Notes: a model not told the origin generated them from the letters alone. DNA of 64,000 nt from Mixophyes australis (GCA_036250195.1 JAVHZZ010000010.1:106818778-106882777), one strand, 5' to 3'; positions 59,017 through 62,486 are shown, counted from the stretch's first letter. Numbers and translations are program-made.

Positions 59017-60649
59017 CTGTCTGGAATCAGCTTACAGTCTCTTTGACCACAGACTTCAGGATTGAATGACTATGAGCTGGATCCCGCAGAGCGCGGCGTA
59101 TGTATCGGCTGTACTTATTTATTTAATGGTTATTCTTTTGCATTTGCTAATAAATCGAATTGTGAGTTGGAATCACACAGATTGCAGCAGACAATGAGGT
59201 AAACGATACAATAACTTTAATACACGACACCAAAAACCCCACCGCAGAAGCATATTAGCCCATTACATATAAATATTTTCATCCTAAAAGATTTGCAGCC
59301 GTGATCGTGGTGGAAGTTTAACTATCTGCAAACAGGAGACGATTTTGATGCCGGCGCTGAAAACAAAATAATTTTCCAGTCTGGACCACATGGGGTCTGT
59401 TAATACACAGGGTAACTCTACCTGTTAATGCACTATAAACTCTCCGGGCTGAGTATCCAAAATGCTTCAATAACAATCTAATTTATTTCTGTTTGACTAT
59501 TATACACACTGCAATGTTCAATGAGTGACTGATATTGCTGGTAAAATCATCTTGTGAGTAACTGAATGTCATACAAAATGGGCATTTCATATTGAACCTG
59601 ACTCCACATACAAAAACTGCAGGGGCAAACGCAGGATTTGTAGAGGGGGGTTTCCACACCACGCCTCCAGTGGGCGTGACCAGCATGCATGGGGGCGTGG
59701 CTATAATATTAGACAGTGCTTGGCTGCTCTCCAACTCTTCCTATCCCCATAATATACATGGGCAATGCTGCGTGCACTACTGTTAGGTGCACACAGCTCT
59801 CCCTTTTCAAGCAGAGCCGTGTGAAGCGGGGGAAGGGTTCAGCCACCTCAATTATACAGTGCCCCAGGCTTGGAGGGGGGTATCCAGGCACTAGGACCCC
59901 CCCCCCCCCCCCCCCTCAGTTTGCCTATGGACTGCTCACTTGTAGGGGTCAAAAAATTAAAGTCCAGAGAGTCATTTCTGTGTGTGTGGTAATAATGGAC
60001 ACAGATCCAGGCTCTTGGCAGTTGAGTCAATGGCGGATCTGCCTATATATGGGTATGTTTAGAATGACAGAAGTACTTTGGGAGGAGATAAGGAGATGAT
60101 GAGACACAGAAAACACAAGAACTCTATTGGCAAACTAAACTCTTCAAGCAGACTTACCAACACCTTTATAGAAGCTAGATAAATACCTGCGACAGGAATG
60201 TTATTACACTCTCATCAATTCATATTTACAAAGATAACATAAAAAATAATGTTCCATTAAAAAAACGCACGTTACAGATTTATGGATGAAATATAAAGCA
60301 GCGGTTTCTTACCTTTGTGCCCACACATGCTTTTCCTTTCTTATATTCCTTTTGGCTGTACCGTTTATCGAGCTTATTCCATAACGCCTTCGCTTTCCAG
60401 TTGGTGACCTTAGACTTGAGCTTGGCGTAGAAGTGGCGGTAATCCCGGTGGTCCAACTCTAGCTGCCGAGTCAGGATGTTAAAGGCCTGCAGGGTCCCTT
60501 TACACGTCGTCGCCTGGATAAAGTTTTCGAAGAGCTGTCCGGCTTGGGCGTGCTTGTCGTTGTCATTCTCACCCATCATTCAGATTATCTGCCCGGTCCA
60601 CAGGGCGCTACATGAAGCGGGATAAGGCTCGGACTCTCGAGTGTGACAC
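2120..60649 (-). CDS. MICAL2: MICAL2, [F-actin]-monooxygenase, 20 coding exons (3' end outside window)
   Basis: Multi-exon minus-strand gene. Joining the exons listed below gives 972 codons with all intron phases consistent. The start [14 protein letters not shown] and the order FAD monooxygenase (about 1-490), CH domain (about 515-620), basic NLS region (660-683) and Ser/Pro linker match vertebrate MICAL2 rather than MICAL1 or MICAL3. Known family role: NADPH- and FAD-dependent oxidation of actin methionines 44 and 47, which disassembles filaments; MICAL2 acts largely in the nucleus, lowering nuclear actin and promoting MRTF/SRF transcription. Seen: dinucleotide-fold GGGPCG at 93-98, GADG at 221-224, GD at 397-398 followed by PFWPMGTG. 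The LIM domain expected after the linker is absent, so the gene continues left of base 1. Oddities: a duplicated linker exon and Trp160 where the family has Arg. Gene identity is from recognised sequence, not a database search. Confidence 0.95.
2343..2860. repeat. 30-base minisatellite, about 17 copies
   Basis: Unit GATGGGTGCTAGTGCTACCA followed by GGTACACACA, contiguous with no spacers, point variants at a few sites (T/A after GGTGC, ACA/GACA). Period 30 is a multiple of three, so both strands show spurious long frames. It lies in the intron between the duplicated MICAL2 linker exons. Confidence 0.97.
2880..3065. mobile_element. Diverged GGCAGCCATTTTGTGGGCGG element
   Basis: GAGGCAGCCATTTTTGGCCA at left, GCCCACAACATGGCGGCCTC at right, with CCAGTGACATCA and GATAGGCCGCGTTCTCA between. 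Confidence 0.65.
3917..4197. mobile_element. GGGCCTGATTCATTAAGG element, truncated copy
   Basis: Left end GGGCCTGATTCATTAAGGAA and interior AATACTGGCTGTTTTTTCAT match the complete copies at 12801-13113 and 39331-39660; the right inverted repeat is missing after GGTTTTGCC. Includes a C14 run near 4160. Confidence 0.8.
4819..4950 (-). CDS. MICAL2: MICAL2 coding exon 19 (linker exon copy A)
   Basis: Acceptor ACACAG before 4950, donor AAG|GTACCG at 4819, phase 0 to 0, 44 codons. It encodes [20 protein letters not shown] then [20 protein letters not shown] and QSNK. It corresponds to the single mammalian exon starting NKLLSKGLSH. A second related exon follows 2.6 kb downstream. Confidence 0.9.
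5243..5607. repeat. CCAAT fold-back element, two tandem copies
   Basis: Two head-to-tail copies of about 175 bases (boundary near 5420), each a hairpin with AAGTGGAAATGTTGCCTATAG and its complement, each flanked by AGTAAATATACCCCATAGTC. Near-identity of the two copies indicates recent duplication. Confidence 0.9.
5676..5958. mobile_element. Element with TGGGCCTGATT inverted ends
   Basis: About 283 bases, starting TGGGCCTGATTCATAGCCGA and ending GGATATAAATCAGGCCCA. It shares only the terminal GGGCCTGATT with the 12801 family; interior differs. Confidence 0.7.
6290..6391 (-). CDS. MICAL2: MICAL2 coding exon 18 (residues 855-888)
   Basis: Acceptor TTCCAG before 6391, donor CACAG|GTGAAT at 6290, phase 0 to 0, 34 codons. 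It encodes [20 protein letters not shown] then [14 protein letters not shown], highly conserved in MICAL2; the basic helical segment precedes the variable linker. Confidence 0.95.
7346..7561 (-). CDS. MICAL2: MICAL2 coding exon 17 (residues 783-854)
   Basis: Acceptor TTCCCAG before 7561 and donor CTGCAG|GTGAT at 7346, phase 0 to 0, 72 codons. The start FQAVART parallels mammalian FPSVVVT, which decides between three nearby AGs. It ends [20 protein letters not shown], matching the conserved LSG-L-RLQ--EE--LQ helix. Confidence 0.9.
8225..8350. mobile_element. ACTACAAGTCCCAGCA-type inverted element (degraded)
   Basis: GTAGAACTACAAATCTCAGC pairs with GCTGGGACTTGTAGTTCCAC, followed by ACTGGAGAGCCACAGGCTG. 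Related copies at 10385-10495, 36069-36215 and 48360-48460. Confidence 0.65.
8565..8690 (-). CDS. MICAL2: MICAL2 coding exon 16, Pro-rich linker (residues 741-782)
   Basis: Acceptor TCCGCAG before 8690, donor CAG|GTATGG at 8565, phase 0 to 0, 42 codons without stop. It encodes [20 protein letters not shown] then [19 protein letters not shown] and RRQ. Sequence is low-conservation, but position, phase and the ending RRQ (mammal LKRQ) support it. Confidence 0.78.
9693..9858. mobile_element. CCAAT fold-back element, copy 3
   Basis: Hairpin with arms AGAGGAGGAGTTGCCCATA...CCAATCAGATTCCAGC and GAATCTGATTGGTTGCTATG...CTCCTCCTCTTTTCC. Confidence 0.88.
10113..10238. repeat. Short tandem array of ACAGACATGATCA
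   Basis: Six copies of ACAGACATGATCATACA/ CACAGGGTCATACA in alternating short and long spacing. Local, in the intron before MICAL2 exon 15. Confidence 0.8.
10385..10495. mobile_element. ACTACAAGTCCCAGCA-type inverted element (degraded)
   Basis: Contains GTGGAACTAGAAGTCTCAGC and GCTGATACTTATAGTTCCGC as opposed arms, ending CAGGCTGCCTACC. Confidence 0.55.
11034..11183 (-). CDS. MICAL2: MICAL2 coding exon 15 (residues 691-740)
   Basis: Acceptor TTGCAG before 11183, donor CAG|GTAAAT at 11034, phase 0 to 0, 50 codons. It encodes [20 protein letters not shown] then [20 protein letters not shown]. The NQNKV-SMA-QL-AKFEE block is conserved in MICAL2 and MICAL3. Confidence 0.93.
11540..11612 (+). 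mobile_element. SINE 3' tail fragment
   Basis: GAGTTCTCTGTACAGCGCTG followed by CGGAATCAGTGGCGCTATAT and a GATGATG tail, same tail as the full element at 21886-22207. Confidence 0.75.
12801..13113. mobile_element. GGGCCTGATTCATTAAGG element, complete copy
   Basis: About 313 bases with inverted ends AGGCCCTGATTCATTAAGGA and TCCTTAATGAATCCGCCCC; the ends extend inward as AGTAA / TTACT. No coding capacity. Confidence 0.85.
13605..13690 (+). mobile_element. LINE/SINE 3' tail fragment
   Basis: AAGCGCTACGGAATATGTTG then GCGCTATATAAATAAATGAT and GATGAT tail. Closest to frog L2/CR1-like 3' ends. Confidence 0.65.
14057..14125 (-). CDS. MICAL2: MICAL2 coding exon 14 (KRRRR NLS cluster, residues 668-690)
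   Basis: Small 69-base exon, phase 0 to 0, not visible as a long open frame. Acceptor TTCAG before 14125, donor GAG|GTCTGT at 14057. It encodes 23 residues, [20 protein letters not shown] plus FDE, lining up in length and pattern with the mammalian segment containing GENDMNKRRRK. It supplies the second basic cluster at 679-683. Because it is in-frame with a weak donor, skipping would remove part of the NLS without a frameshift. Confidence 0.88.
15151..16060 (+). repeat. 100-base tandem array, about nine copies
   Basis: Exact 100-base period; unit includes CTCAGTGTTTTTGGGGTGTC and ATTTCTGGCTGTCAAAAGTC. Two homogenised subtypes: CTCAATAATTTTTAGC up to about 15640 and CTAAATAATTTGTAGC after. 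It sits inside the hAT element, between its putative promoter and the + open frame, so it would form a repetitive 5' leader. Confidence 0.97.
16081..16797 (+). CDS. Uncharacterised 238-codon ORF of the hAT element
   Basis: ATG at 16081 directly after the 100-base array; stop after HKHKQG-like SKHKQG. Residues 41-60 are strongly basic ([16 protein letters not shown]), the middle is Ser/Pro/Gln rich, and residues about 183-206 are acidic ([20 protein letters not shown]). No domain recognised; no BED finger or catalytic motif seen. Downstream in another frame lies [20 protein letters not shown], so the original protein may have been longer and is now frameshifted. Function unknown; it may be the N-terminal part of the element's own protein. 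Confidence 0.5.
   Translation: MDSKQSTYDLNEQPGSVTSPDVSVPSTSSGQGDVKQQSVFKLVQKTKTKKNFTVLKRKRSVTEQKLSDDKKKIASMPFYTRSGKERMRPSPLAISGRSQKVTQPTIGAQLLLRVKAELQDNSEALQENICSDSQMTTIPVESPSNSGMSNRDHSVSLPIKKGPFSSSADVCLNSPSVAGDTPSEDDTLSLEEDVGEIWVSDDEDAVDCVSPAAVWHQWEQFWHVRFWHQYALSKHKQG
17280..18850 (-). pseudogene. Broken hAT transposase, opposite strand to the element's promoter
   Basis: Reading the minus strand in shifting frames gives, in the expected order, [20 protein letters not shown] (about 18440-18380), [11 protein letters not shown] and [10 protein letters not shown] (about 18195-18120), [10 protein letters not shown] (about 17950) and [12 protein letters not shown] (about 17875-17835). These are hAT transposase landmarks; LTTD carries the first catalytic Asp. 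Many stops and frameshifts break it, and no C-terminal hATC dimerisation motif was found. A distal piece at 17536-17279 reads [20 protein letters not shown]. Confidence 0.75.
19136..21885. other. Intronic, no gene seen
   Basis: Apart from the 14-base array, no conserved frame, exon-like segment or recognised element on either strand. Confidence 0.45.
19517..19605. repeat. 14-base GC-rich tandem array
   Basis: CGGCACTCTACGGC repeated about six times without interruption; contains GGCCGGC and is CpG-rich against an AT-rich background. Confidence 0.95.
21886..22207 (+). mobile_element. tRNA-headed SINE, full length
   Basis: Head CACGGTGGCTCAGTGGTTAG with A-box TGGCTCAGTGG and B-box-like GAGTTCAACTC, body CCTCCGGGTGCTCTGGTTTC, tail TCCAATGGGGCAGGGACTGA and CAGCGCTGCGGAATTAGTG, ending in (GAT)n. 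This is the V-SINE style of vertebrate element with a LINE-like tail. Confidence 0.9.
22671..22783 (-). CDS. MICAL2: MICAL2 coding exon 13 (RKRVPK basic motif, residues 630-667)
   Basis: Acceptor CCCCAG before 22783, donor AAG|GTGAGG at 22671, phase 1 to 0. It encodes [20 protein letters not shown] and [30 protein letters not shown] matches MICAL2; PRKR is the first basic cluster of the nuclear-localisation region. Confidence 0.93.
22921..23120 (-). CDS. MICAL2: MICAL2 coding exon 12 (CH domain, second half)
   Basis: Acceptor TCTCAG before 23120, donor GTTG|GTAAGT at 22921, phase 2 to 1. It encodes [36 protein letters not shown] and [19 protein letters not shown]. The last helix of the CH domain ends near residue 620. 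Confidence 0.96.
23908..24055 (-). CDS. MICAL2: MICAL2 coding exon 11 (CH domain, first half)
   Basis: Acceptor GCTCAG before 24055, donor CTCAT|GTGAGT at 23908, phase 1 to 2. It encodes [40 protein letters not shown] and [15 protein letters not shown] and [10 protein letters not shown] are calponin-homology core motifs. Confidence 0.96.
24142..24232 (-). CDS. MICAL2: MICAL2 coding exon 10 (residues 484-513)
   Basis: Acceptor TTGCAG before 24232, donor CATG|GTATGT at 24142, phase 0 to 1. It encodes [20 protein letters not shown] and [10 protein letters not shown], the hinge between monooxygenase and CH domains, more divergent than its neighbours. Confidence 0.92.
24305..24435 (-). mobile_element. 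SINE, 5' portion
   Basis: Minus-strand copy covering GGCAGCACGGTGGCTCAGTG head through GGTTTCCTCCCACACTAC; no tail. Lies 70 bases upstream (minus sense) of MICAL2 exon 10. Confidence 0.85.
25721..25847 (-). CDS. MICAL2: MICAL2 coding exon 9 (residues 441-483)
   Basis: Acceptor TATCAG before 25847, donor CAG|GTATGT at 25721, phase 2 to 0. It encodes [39 protein letters not shown] and THQ, the end of the monooxygenase domain. Confidence 0.95.
27202..27317 (-). CDS. MICAL2: MICAL2 coding exon 8 (residues 403-441)
   Basis: Acceptor CTGCAG before 27317, donor CG|GTAAAT at 27202, phase 0 to 2. It encodes [38 protein letters not shown] and the first part of Arg441. PFWPMGTG directly continues the GD motif of the previous exon. 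Confidence 0.95.
27670..27927 (-). CDS. MICAL2: MICAL2 coding exon 7 (GD motif, residues 317-402)
   Basis: Acceptor TTCTAG before 27927, donor GAG|GTTGGT at 27670, phase 0 to 0, 86 codons. It encodes [20 protein letters not shown], then [20 protein letters not shown] and [12 protein letters not shown]. The GD pair at 397-398 is the third FAD fingerprint, which contacts the ribityl chain. Confidence 0.96.
28838..28938 (-). CDS. MICAL2: MICAL2 coding exon 6 (residues 283-316)
   Basis: Acceptor TTTCAG before 28938, donor AAT|GTGGGT at 28838, phase 1 to 0. It encodes [20 protein letters not shown] then [14 protein letters not shown]. The intron between exons 5 and 6 is mostly the AT-rich array at 29350-31100. 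Confidence 0.94.
29350..31100. repeat. 1.75-kb AT-rich array of CATTCTATCATGTTACATTAT
   Basis: Built from two interleaved modules: 21-base ATTATCATTCTATCATGTTAC and 13-base ATTATCATTCTAT, in varied order, with CATG/CACG and CATT/AATT variants. It fills most of the 2.7-kb intron between MICAL2 exons 5 and 6. Higher-order blocks recur (for example around 30320, 30620 and 30800). All long frames here are repeat artefacts. Confidence 0.97.
31185..31300. mobile_element. Fragment of GGCAGCCATTTTGTGGGCGG element
   Basis: Contains GTGCCTCAGTGATGTCAC and GGCAGCCTCCGCTGTATGCA, matching the right part of 37085-37318. Confidence 0.55.
31623..31778 (-). CDS. MICAL2: MICAL2 coding exon 5 (residues 231-282)
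   Basis: Acceptor CTGCAG before 31778; donor ACAG|GTTCGT at 31623 is GT but weak at +3 to +5. Phase 1 to 1, 52 codons. It encodes [20 protein letters not shown] and [19 protein letters not shown], near-identical to mammalian MICAL2 and part of the monooxygenase substrate domain. Confidence 0.95.
32200..32387. mobile_element. 188-base GC-rich hAT-type MITE with perfect target duplication
   Basis: Ends CAGGGGCGGGCTGG and CCAGCCCGCGCCTG are inverted repeats; flanked by TTTGACAT at 32192-32199 and 32388-32395, exact 8-base duplication. Interior is very GC- and CpG-rich (GGCCGGCCGGCC, GACGCGGCCGC), standing out from its surroundings. Confidence 0.93.
32415..32985. repeat. 150-base tandem array, about four copies
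   Basis: Unit of 149-150 bases with GTGCTGCTGGGGGACCCTGC, ACTATATAACTCTCTGTCTG and CACATCATGTCACTGCCCC; starts at 32415, 32565, 32714 and 32863. Copies differ by only a few bases. It starts about 20 bases past the hAT MITE's duplicated site. Confidence 0.95.
33000..34320. other. Intronic, no gene seen
   Basis: No exon, element or array recognised on either strand. Confidence 0.4.
34323..34602 (+). mobile_element. Short inverted-repeat element, family M1 copy 2
   Basis: Same family as 519-815: starts CAGGGGCAAACGCAGG, contains TCTTCCAATCCCCATAAT, ends CCTCGGTTTGCCTATG. It carries an internal deletion near the AGGTGCA motif. Confidence 0.75.
34632..34816. mobile_element. CCAAT fold-back element, copy 4
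   Basis: Arms contain GTCAATCAGATTCTAGCTAT and CATTCTGATTGGTTGCTAT; flanks GATTTATCAAACATTCTA and TAGAAGCTTGATAAATT are also complementary. Confidence 0.82.
34817..36060. other. Intronic, no gene seen
   Basis: No exon, element or array recognised on either strand. Confidence 0.4.
36069..36215. mobile_element. 147-base hAT-type MITE with perfect 8-base target duplication
   Basis: Ends CAGTGTTTGCTAACC and GGTTAGCCAACACTG are inverted repeats; interior arms are ACTACAAGTCCCAGCAT and its complement. Flanked by GGCTAGAC at 36061-36068 and again at 36216-36223, an exact 8-base duplication as hAT transposases make. Confidence 0.93.
36240..36405. mobile_element. Fragment of GGCAGCCATTTTGTGGGCGG element
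   Basis: AGTGAACGGATAGGATGAATT, TCATGAATAATGGTTCAGTC and CACAAGATGGCTGCCTCTGT align with 37230-37310 and 62260-62345. Confidence 0.6.
36806..36907 (-). CDS. MICAL2: MICAL2 coding exon 4 (DG motif, residues 197-230)
   Basis: Acceptor CCCAG before 36907, donor GAAG|GTAAG at 36806, phase 1 to 1. It encodes [18 protein letters not shown] then [18 protein letters not shown] at residues 221-224 is the DG fingerprint of class A flavin monooxygenases. Confidence 0.95.
37085..37318. mobile_element. Inverted-repeat element, GGCAGCCATTTTGTGGGCGG ends
   Basis: Left end GGCAGCCATTTTGTGGGCGG and right end ACCGCCCACAAAATGGCTGC are inverted; about 230 bases between, with CTAGCGAACGGATAGGCTGC. Diverged copies at 2880-3065, 54655-54720 and 62240-62345. 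Confidence 0.75.
38388..38569. mobile_element. CCAAT fold-back element, copy 5
   Basis: Long hairpin: ATCAAGCTGAGAGTTTTCCG on the left, CGGAAAACTCTCAGCTTGA on the right, enclosing the common CCAATCAGATTCTAGC core. The right arm has lost about 30 bases after GATTGGTTT. Confidence 0.88.
38903..39019 (-). CDS. MICAL2: MICAL2 coding exon 3 (residues 158-196)
   Basis: Acceptor TTCCAG before 39019, donor CAAA|GTACTT at 38903, phase 1 to 1, 39 codons. It encodes [20 protein letters not shown] and [15 protein letters not shown]. In other MICALs the start is SIRQLQ; here the third codon reads TGG (Trp160) instead of an Arg codon. See findings. Confidence 0.93.
39331..39660. mobile_element. GGGCCTGATTCATTAAGG element, complete copy 2
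   Basis: About 330 bases, inverted ends GGGCCTGAGTCATTAAGG and CTCCCTAATAACTCAGGCCC, internal A16 run at about 39360. Flanks TTAA and TAAG hint at a TAA duplication, which would suit a PIF/Harbinger-type element, unproven. Confidence 0.83.
40390..40485 (+). mobile_element. SINE 3' tail fragment
   Basis: GGGAATTTAGACTGTAAGCT, CCAATGGGGCAGGGACGTAT and CAGCGCTGCGGAATCAGTGG match the tail of the 21886 element. Confidence 0.8.
41022..41229 (-). CDS. MICAL2: MICAL2 coding exon 2 (FAD-binding start, residues 89-157)
   Basis: Acceptor TAG before 41229, donor A|GTAAGTG at 41022, phase 0 in and 1 out. It encodes [17 protein letters not shown], the Rossmann GxGxxG motif that binds FAD ADP, then [17 protein letters not shown], a MICAL-specific signature, and [15 protein letters not shown]. 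The preceding intron is about 19 kb, the largest in the window. Confidence 0.95.
41940..42032. repeat. 22-base tandem array of GTGTGAGGGGCATGTGGGGGAG
   Basis: About four contiguous copies on the G-rich strand, immediately left of the (TA)n tract. Confidence 0.92.
42048..42348. repeat. Compound (CA)n (TA)n microsatellite
   Basis: Short ACAC run, then about 85 bases of pure TA, then mixed TATACA/CACATA repeats and another ATAT run to 42345. Then SINE/LINE-like TTTATATAGCACCAGTG follows. Confidence 0.97.
42406..42665. mobile_element. 260-base hAT-type MITE, CATACTTGCCAACT ends
   Basis: Ends CATACTTGCC and GGCAAGTACG are near-perfect inverted repeats; flanked by TAATAGTA (42398-42405) and TAATAGTG (42666-42673), an 8-base duplication with one mismatch. 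Contains repeated AAAATGATGCGATTC. Confidence 0.88.
42815..42892. mobile_element. GGCCACATGTGGCCC element fragment
   Basis: TTGCAGGTTGAAGGGTCGCA and CATGTGGCCCTTGAAGTATT resemble 44750-44800 (TTGAAGGTTAAAGGGCAGCC, GTGTGGCCCCTGAAGTGAAC). Probably a hAT remnant. Confidence 0.5.
42966..43910. other. Intronic, no gene seen
   Basis: No exon or element recognised; short C runs at 43513 and 43874. Confidence 0.4.
43918..44815. mobile_element. GGCCACATGTGGCCC element interrupted by the composite element
   Basis: Left part GCTCAGTGATGGTCAAGGTG with GGGCCACATGTGGCCCCTTC; right part TGTGTGGCCCCTGAAGTGAA with CTGGTTGCCTATCATGGCTA. The 606-base element at 44105-44710 sits between, with its own duplication, so it inserted later. 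Ends are only loosely inverted. Confidence 0.5.
44105..44710. mobile_element. 606-base composite element, CATACTTGCCAACT ends, perfect target duplication
   Basis: Starts CATACTTGCCAACTCTCCCT, ends AAGTTGCCAAGTATT; flanked by GATTAAAT at 44097-44104 and 44711-44718. A second head-like sequence, GTTGCCTACTCTCCCGGAAT, lies inside at about 44428, so it looks like two related elements joined. Sister copy at 52463-53046. Confidence 0.9.
44830..46870. other. Intronic, no gene seen
   Basis: Apart from the fragment at 45480-45590, nothing recognised on either strand. Confidence 0.4.
45480..45590. mobile_element. Fragment ending in GAATCAGGCCCA
   Basis: Right end CCCTTAGTGAATCAGGCCCA and CGTTCGTTTTGCGG-like interior place it with the GGGCCTGATTCA elements; left boundary not identified. 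Confidence 0.5.
46880..47518 (+). mobile_element. LINE (L2/CR1-like) 3' end with (AAT)n tail
   Basis: CTCTAAGCAGTTTCAAACGG and AAAACCCACCTCTTCTTAAA mark the end of a decayed coding or 3' region, followed by AGATTGTAAGCTCCTCTGAG, GTACGGCGCTGCGGACACTT and about 12 AAT units. 5' truncated as usual for LINE copies. Confidence 0.78.
48010..48225. repeat. GTCGAC-rich element
   Basis: Six GTCGAC palindromes in about 210 bases, spaced irregularly in contexts such as AATGTCGACGAT, AATGTCGACATG and AAGTCGACAGTCA, on both orientations. Probably a terminal-region-like MITE; ends not resolved. Confidence 0.6.
48360..48460. mobile_element. ACTACAAGTCCCAGCA-type element (degraded)
   Basis: AACTACTAGTCCCAGCATCC and GCATGCTGCAAGTTGTAGTC form the arms, followed by CAACTGGAGACCCAGGG. 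Confidence 0.6.
48938..49270 (-). mobile_element. tRNA-headed SINE, full length
   Basis: Complete minus-strand copy: (ATG)n tail at left, CAGCGCTGTACAGAGAACTC, then head GGCAGCACGGTGGCTCAGTG at right. Well preserved. Confidence 0.9.
49456..49535. repeat. (TA)n microsatellite
   Basis: Almost pure TA from TGTGTGTGTATATA to ATATCTCTATCTATC. Confidence 0.97.
49940..50240. repeat. Degenerate 32-base tandem array
   Basis: About nine copies of GGTAGTTCTAGAGCAGCTG followed by AAGAGCCACATGG, lengths 30-33, diverging from copy to copy. Confidence 0.9.
50260..51960. other. Intronic, no gene seen
   Basis: No exon or element recognised on either strand. Confidence 0.4.
51968..52100. mobile_element. CCAAT fold-back element, copy 6 (degraded)
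   Basis: Left arm AACAACCAATCAGCTGCTTG and right arm ACAATCTGATTGGTTGCTAT remain; outer arms are eroded. Confidence 0.6.
52463..53046. mobile_element. Sister copy of the composite element
   Basis: CATGCTTGGCAACTCGCCCT to AAGTTGGCAAGTATG, same internal order as 44105-44710 including GGTGGCCATTTTCATGGAGA and the internal second head at about 52787. No clear flanking duplication seen. Confidence 0.88.
53050..54195. other. Intronic, no gene seen
   Basis: No exon or element recognised on either strand. Confidence 0.4.
54203..54427 (-). mobile_element. tRNA-headed SINE, 3' truncated
   Basis: Minus-strand copy with tail CAGTCCCTGCCCCATTGGAG and head GGCAGCACGGTTGCACAGTG; the GCGCTGCGGAAT part of the tail is missing. 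Confidence 0.82.
54823..54960. mobile_element. Fragment starting with GGGCCTGATTCAGC
   Basis: Left end TAGGGCCTGATTCAGCTTCA followed by AACGCAACCTGCGTTTAAT; right boundary not identified. Confidence 0.45.
54965..56780. other. Intronic, no gene seen
   Basis: No exon or element recognised on either strand. Confidence 0.4.
56783..56955. mobile_element. CCAAT fold-back element, copy 7
   Basis: Arms GTGGAGGCGTTGCCCATAGC and TGGTTGCTATGGGCAACGCC pair perfectly; outer CAAACCTTCTAAAAA pairs with TTTTTAGAATGTT. Confidence 0.88.
57341..57600 (-). mobile_element. tRNA-headed SINE, diverged
   Basis: Minus-strand copy: TATAGCGCCACCAAATTCTG at left through GCACGGTGCCACAGTGGATA (minus) at right; about 20 percent diverged by eye. 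Confidence 0.75.
58410..59195 (+). mobile_element. Solo LTR-like copy A
   Basis: Homologous over about 700 bases to 62487-63195: shared blocks GAGATCTAAGGTTCAGG, TAAATAGACCAGTTTGAAC, CTCTTTGACCACAGACTTCA and a polyadenylation-like GCTAATAAATCG near the end. A TATA-like site (expanded to (TA)n), a downstream region and AATAAA in this order suggest an LTR on the + strand. Exact ends and flanking duplication were not determined. Confidence 0.6.
58926..59013. repeat. (TA)n microsatellite inside LTR-like copy
   Basis: About 84 bases of pure TA. It occupies the position where the sister copy at 62487-63195 has the short TATA-like CTGTATATAAGCAGG (about 63008). Confidence 0.95.
59620..59929 (+). 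mobile_element. Short inverted-repeat element, family M1 copy 3
   Basis: Same family as 519-815, with a poly-C run of about 19 near the right end (59897-59915) where the other copies have GGAAACCCCCC. Slippage in the run probably lengthened it. Confidence 0.75.
60313..60649 (-). CDS. MICAL2: MICAL2 coding exon 1 (5'UTR plus residues 1-88)
   Basis: Acceptor CTGTAG precedes base 60649; donor AAAG|GTAAG ends the exon at 60313, phase 0. Two adjacent in-frame ATGs lie at 60579 and 60576. The second is preferred because mammalian MICAL2 begins MGEN; using the first adds one Met. About 70 bases of 5'UTR are in this exon, so at least one upstream non-coding exon is implied. It encodes the leader with [14 protein letters not shown] and WKAKALW, family signatures preceding the FAD fold. 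Confidence 0.95.
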
Positions 60650-61010
60650 CTACAGAGAGAAATAGGACACAAGTTTGAATTTTTCTTGTGATCTTTGTGT
60701 TTGCAATTCACCAAATATGTCATGGCACAAGAACCTGGAGCTCGTCAACCAAGCTCACCACAGCCATTACGACCACTGGTCCGGAAGCTGCGCACACAAG
60801 TGTCAGGGTATGTCAGGCGTGCACAATTTCCACGCGTTTCAGAGTCACCAGTGGTTTGTACTGACGCTGGTGTGAACAGCAGAGGGGTGCAGAAACCAGG
60901 ATCAATGATCATTGTGCCTGCAGCATTTTCAGAGAGGTCTGCTCCTATCCAACCCTAGCTGTCTGTGTGATTTTCCCCAATATCTATACTGATGTTGGGA
61001 AACCACAATA

Positions 61011-61244
61011 TCATCATCATATTTATATAGTGCCACTAATTCTGCAGCGCTGTACAGAGAACTCACTCACATCAGTCCCTGCCCCATTGGAGCTTACAGT
61101 CTAAATTCCCTAACACACACATGCACAGACAGAGAGAGACTAAGGTCAATTTTGATAGCAGCCAATTAACCTACCAGTATGTTTTTGGAGTGTGGGAGGA
61201 AACCGGAGCACCTGGAGGAAACCCACGAAAACAGGGGGAGAATG
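61011..61244 (-). mobile_element. tRNA-headed SINE, 5' truncated
   Basis: Minus-strand copy starting with the TCATCATCAT tail and ACTAATTCTGCAGCGCTGTA, ending at GTTTTCGTGGGTTTCC (minus); tRNA head absent. Confidence 0.82.
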
Positions 61245-61620
61245 GACGTAAAAGGTGCTAACAATGGTGATTAAAGTGTTAAACTCTTGCTATGATATCC
61301 AAATTACAGGGGCTCAACTAAAAGATGAAATCGAGGGAGGAAACCACATTAGGACAAAGACTCCAGTTACCCCACAGAGCAAAATATTAAGACTTCCCAG
61401 GAACAAGGTTATTTTACTGCAGATTAATTAATCCTCCCAAATACAAACAGCCGAAGCCCCAGACACTACCGTGAGCTTAACTGCTGGCAGAAGAACAGAG
61501 ACCACGTTACCACCTCTGAGAAACTTTCGGGATAGTCGGATTCAGAGATTTATACAAGAAAAAAAAAAAACGCTTTGGAGACTTAGAAAACTTTATAACT
61601 ACAGGGCTCCCTCTCTCTCT

Positions 61621-61764
<144 letters not shown>

Positions 61765-62239
61765 CCAACCTGGAACACGAGCCAAAGCGGTCATTAGAGA
61801 GAGTTCTAAAGTGAACAACACTGGGATTAATACATGTAGCTGCTCTTTCTTCTAGTGGTGGAATAAAGGGCTGTGGTACAGCAAGTGTAATGAACCTGCT
61901 TTATTTCGGCGTCCTGTTAAAACCAATCCCTGTTATGTGGTAAACACTGTTTTTTGGAAGGACTTCTGGTAAGGATGTAAAAGCACTCTGCGTTCATCCA
62001 AAAAGAAAAAAAGAAGAAGTAACTTATTTGGGTCCCCTCCCGAGTCAGACGTTCCAAACCACAATTAGACACTCCTTGCGAAAACAGAACATGGCAAAAC
62101 ATACTTCTCTCCAGAACGCTGTAATCTGCTCTCTGCTCTCATTGTTTCTCAAGAGTGAAGCAGGGCATTATTAAGATTTATTTCTGGGTAAAATACTTCC
62201 CTTTCTGACAGATTTCTATGTGACAAGAGTCCTACTTGC

Positions 62240-62345
62240 CGCTCCAACAATGGAAGCGGCCACGATGTCGCTAGTTCATAGCGAAGAGATAGGCGGGTCA
62301 CTCAGGAATACTGGTCCAGGCCACAAAATGATGGCTTCCGCTGGT
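62240..62345. mobile_element. Fragment of GGCAGCCATTTTGTGGGCGG element
   Basis: ATAGCGAAGAGATAGGCGGG, CAGGAATACTGGTCCAGGCC and CACAAAATGATGGCTTCCGC. Confidence 0.6.
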
Positions 62346-62486
62346 AGCTTTTTTTTTTTTTCAAATTATATAGTTCAGACGACTTTACAGTTTCCTGCTC
62401 GTCCATAGAGATTGTCGAAGTCAAATAAATTGAATATGGTCATTTCAAATTAATATCTATCGATCTGGTTTTCTATGTCTGAAATT

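Noticed and set aside
60577..60579. Upstream ATG as MICAL2 start
   Set aside because: In frame and possible, but the next ATG matches the MGEN start of mammalian MICAL2; the difference is one residue.
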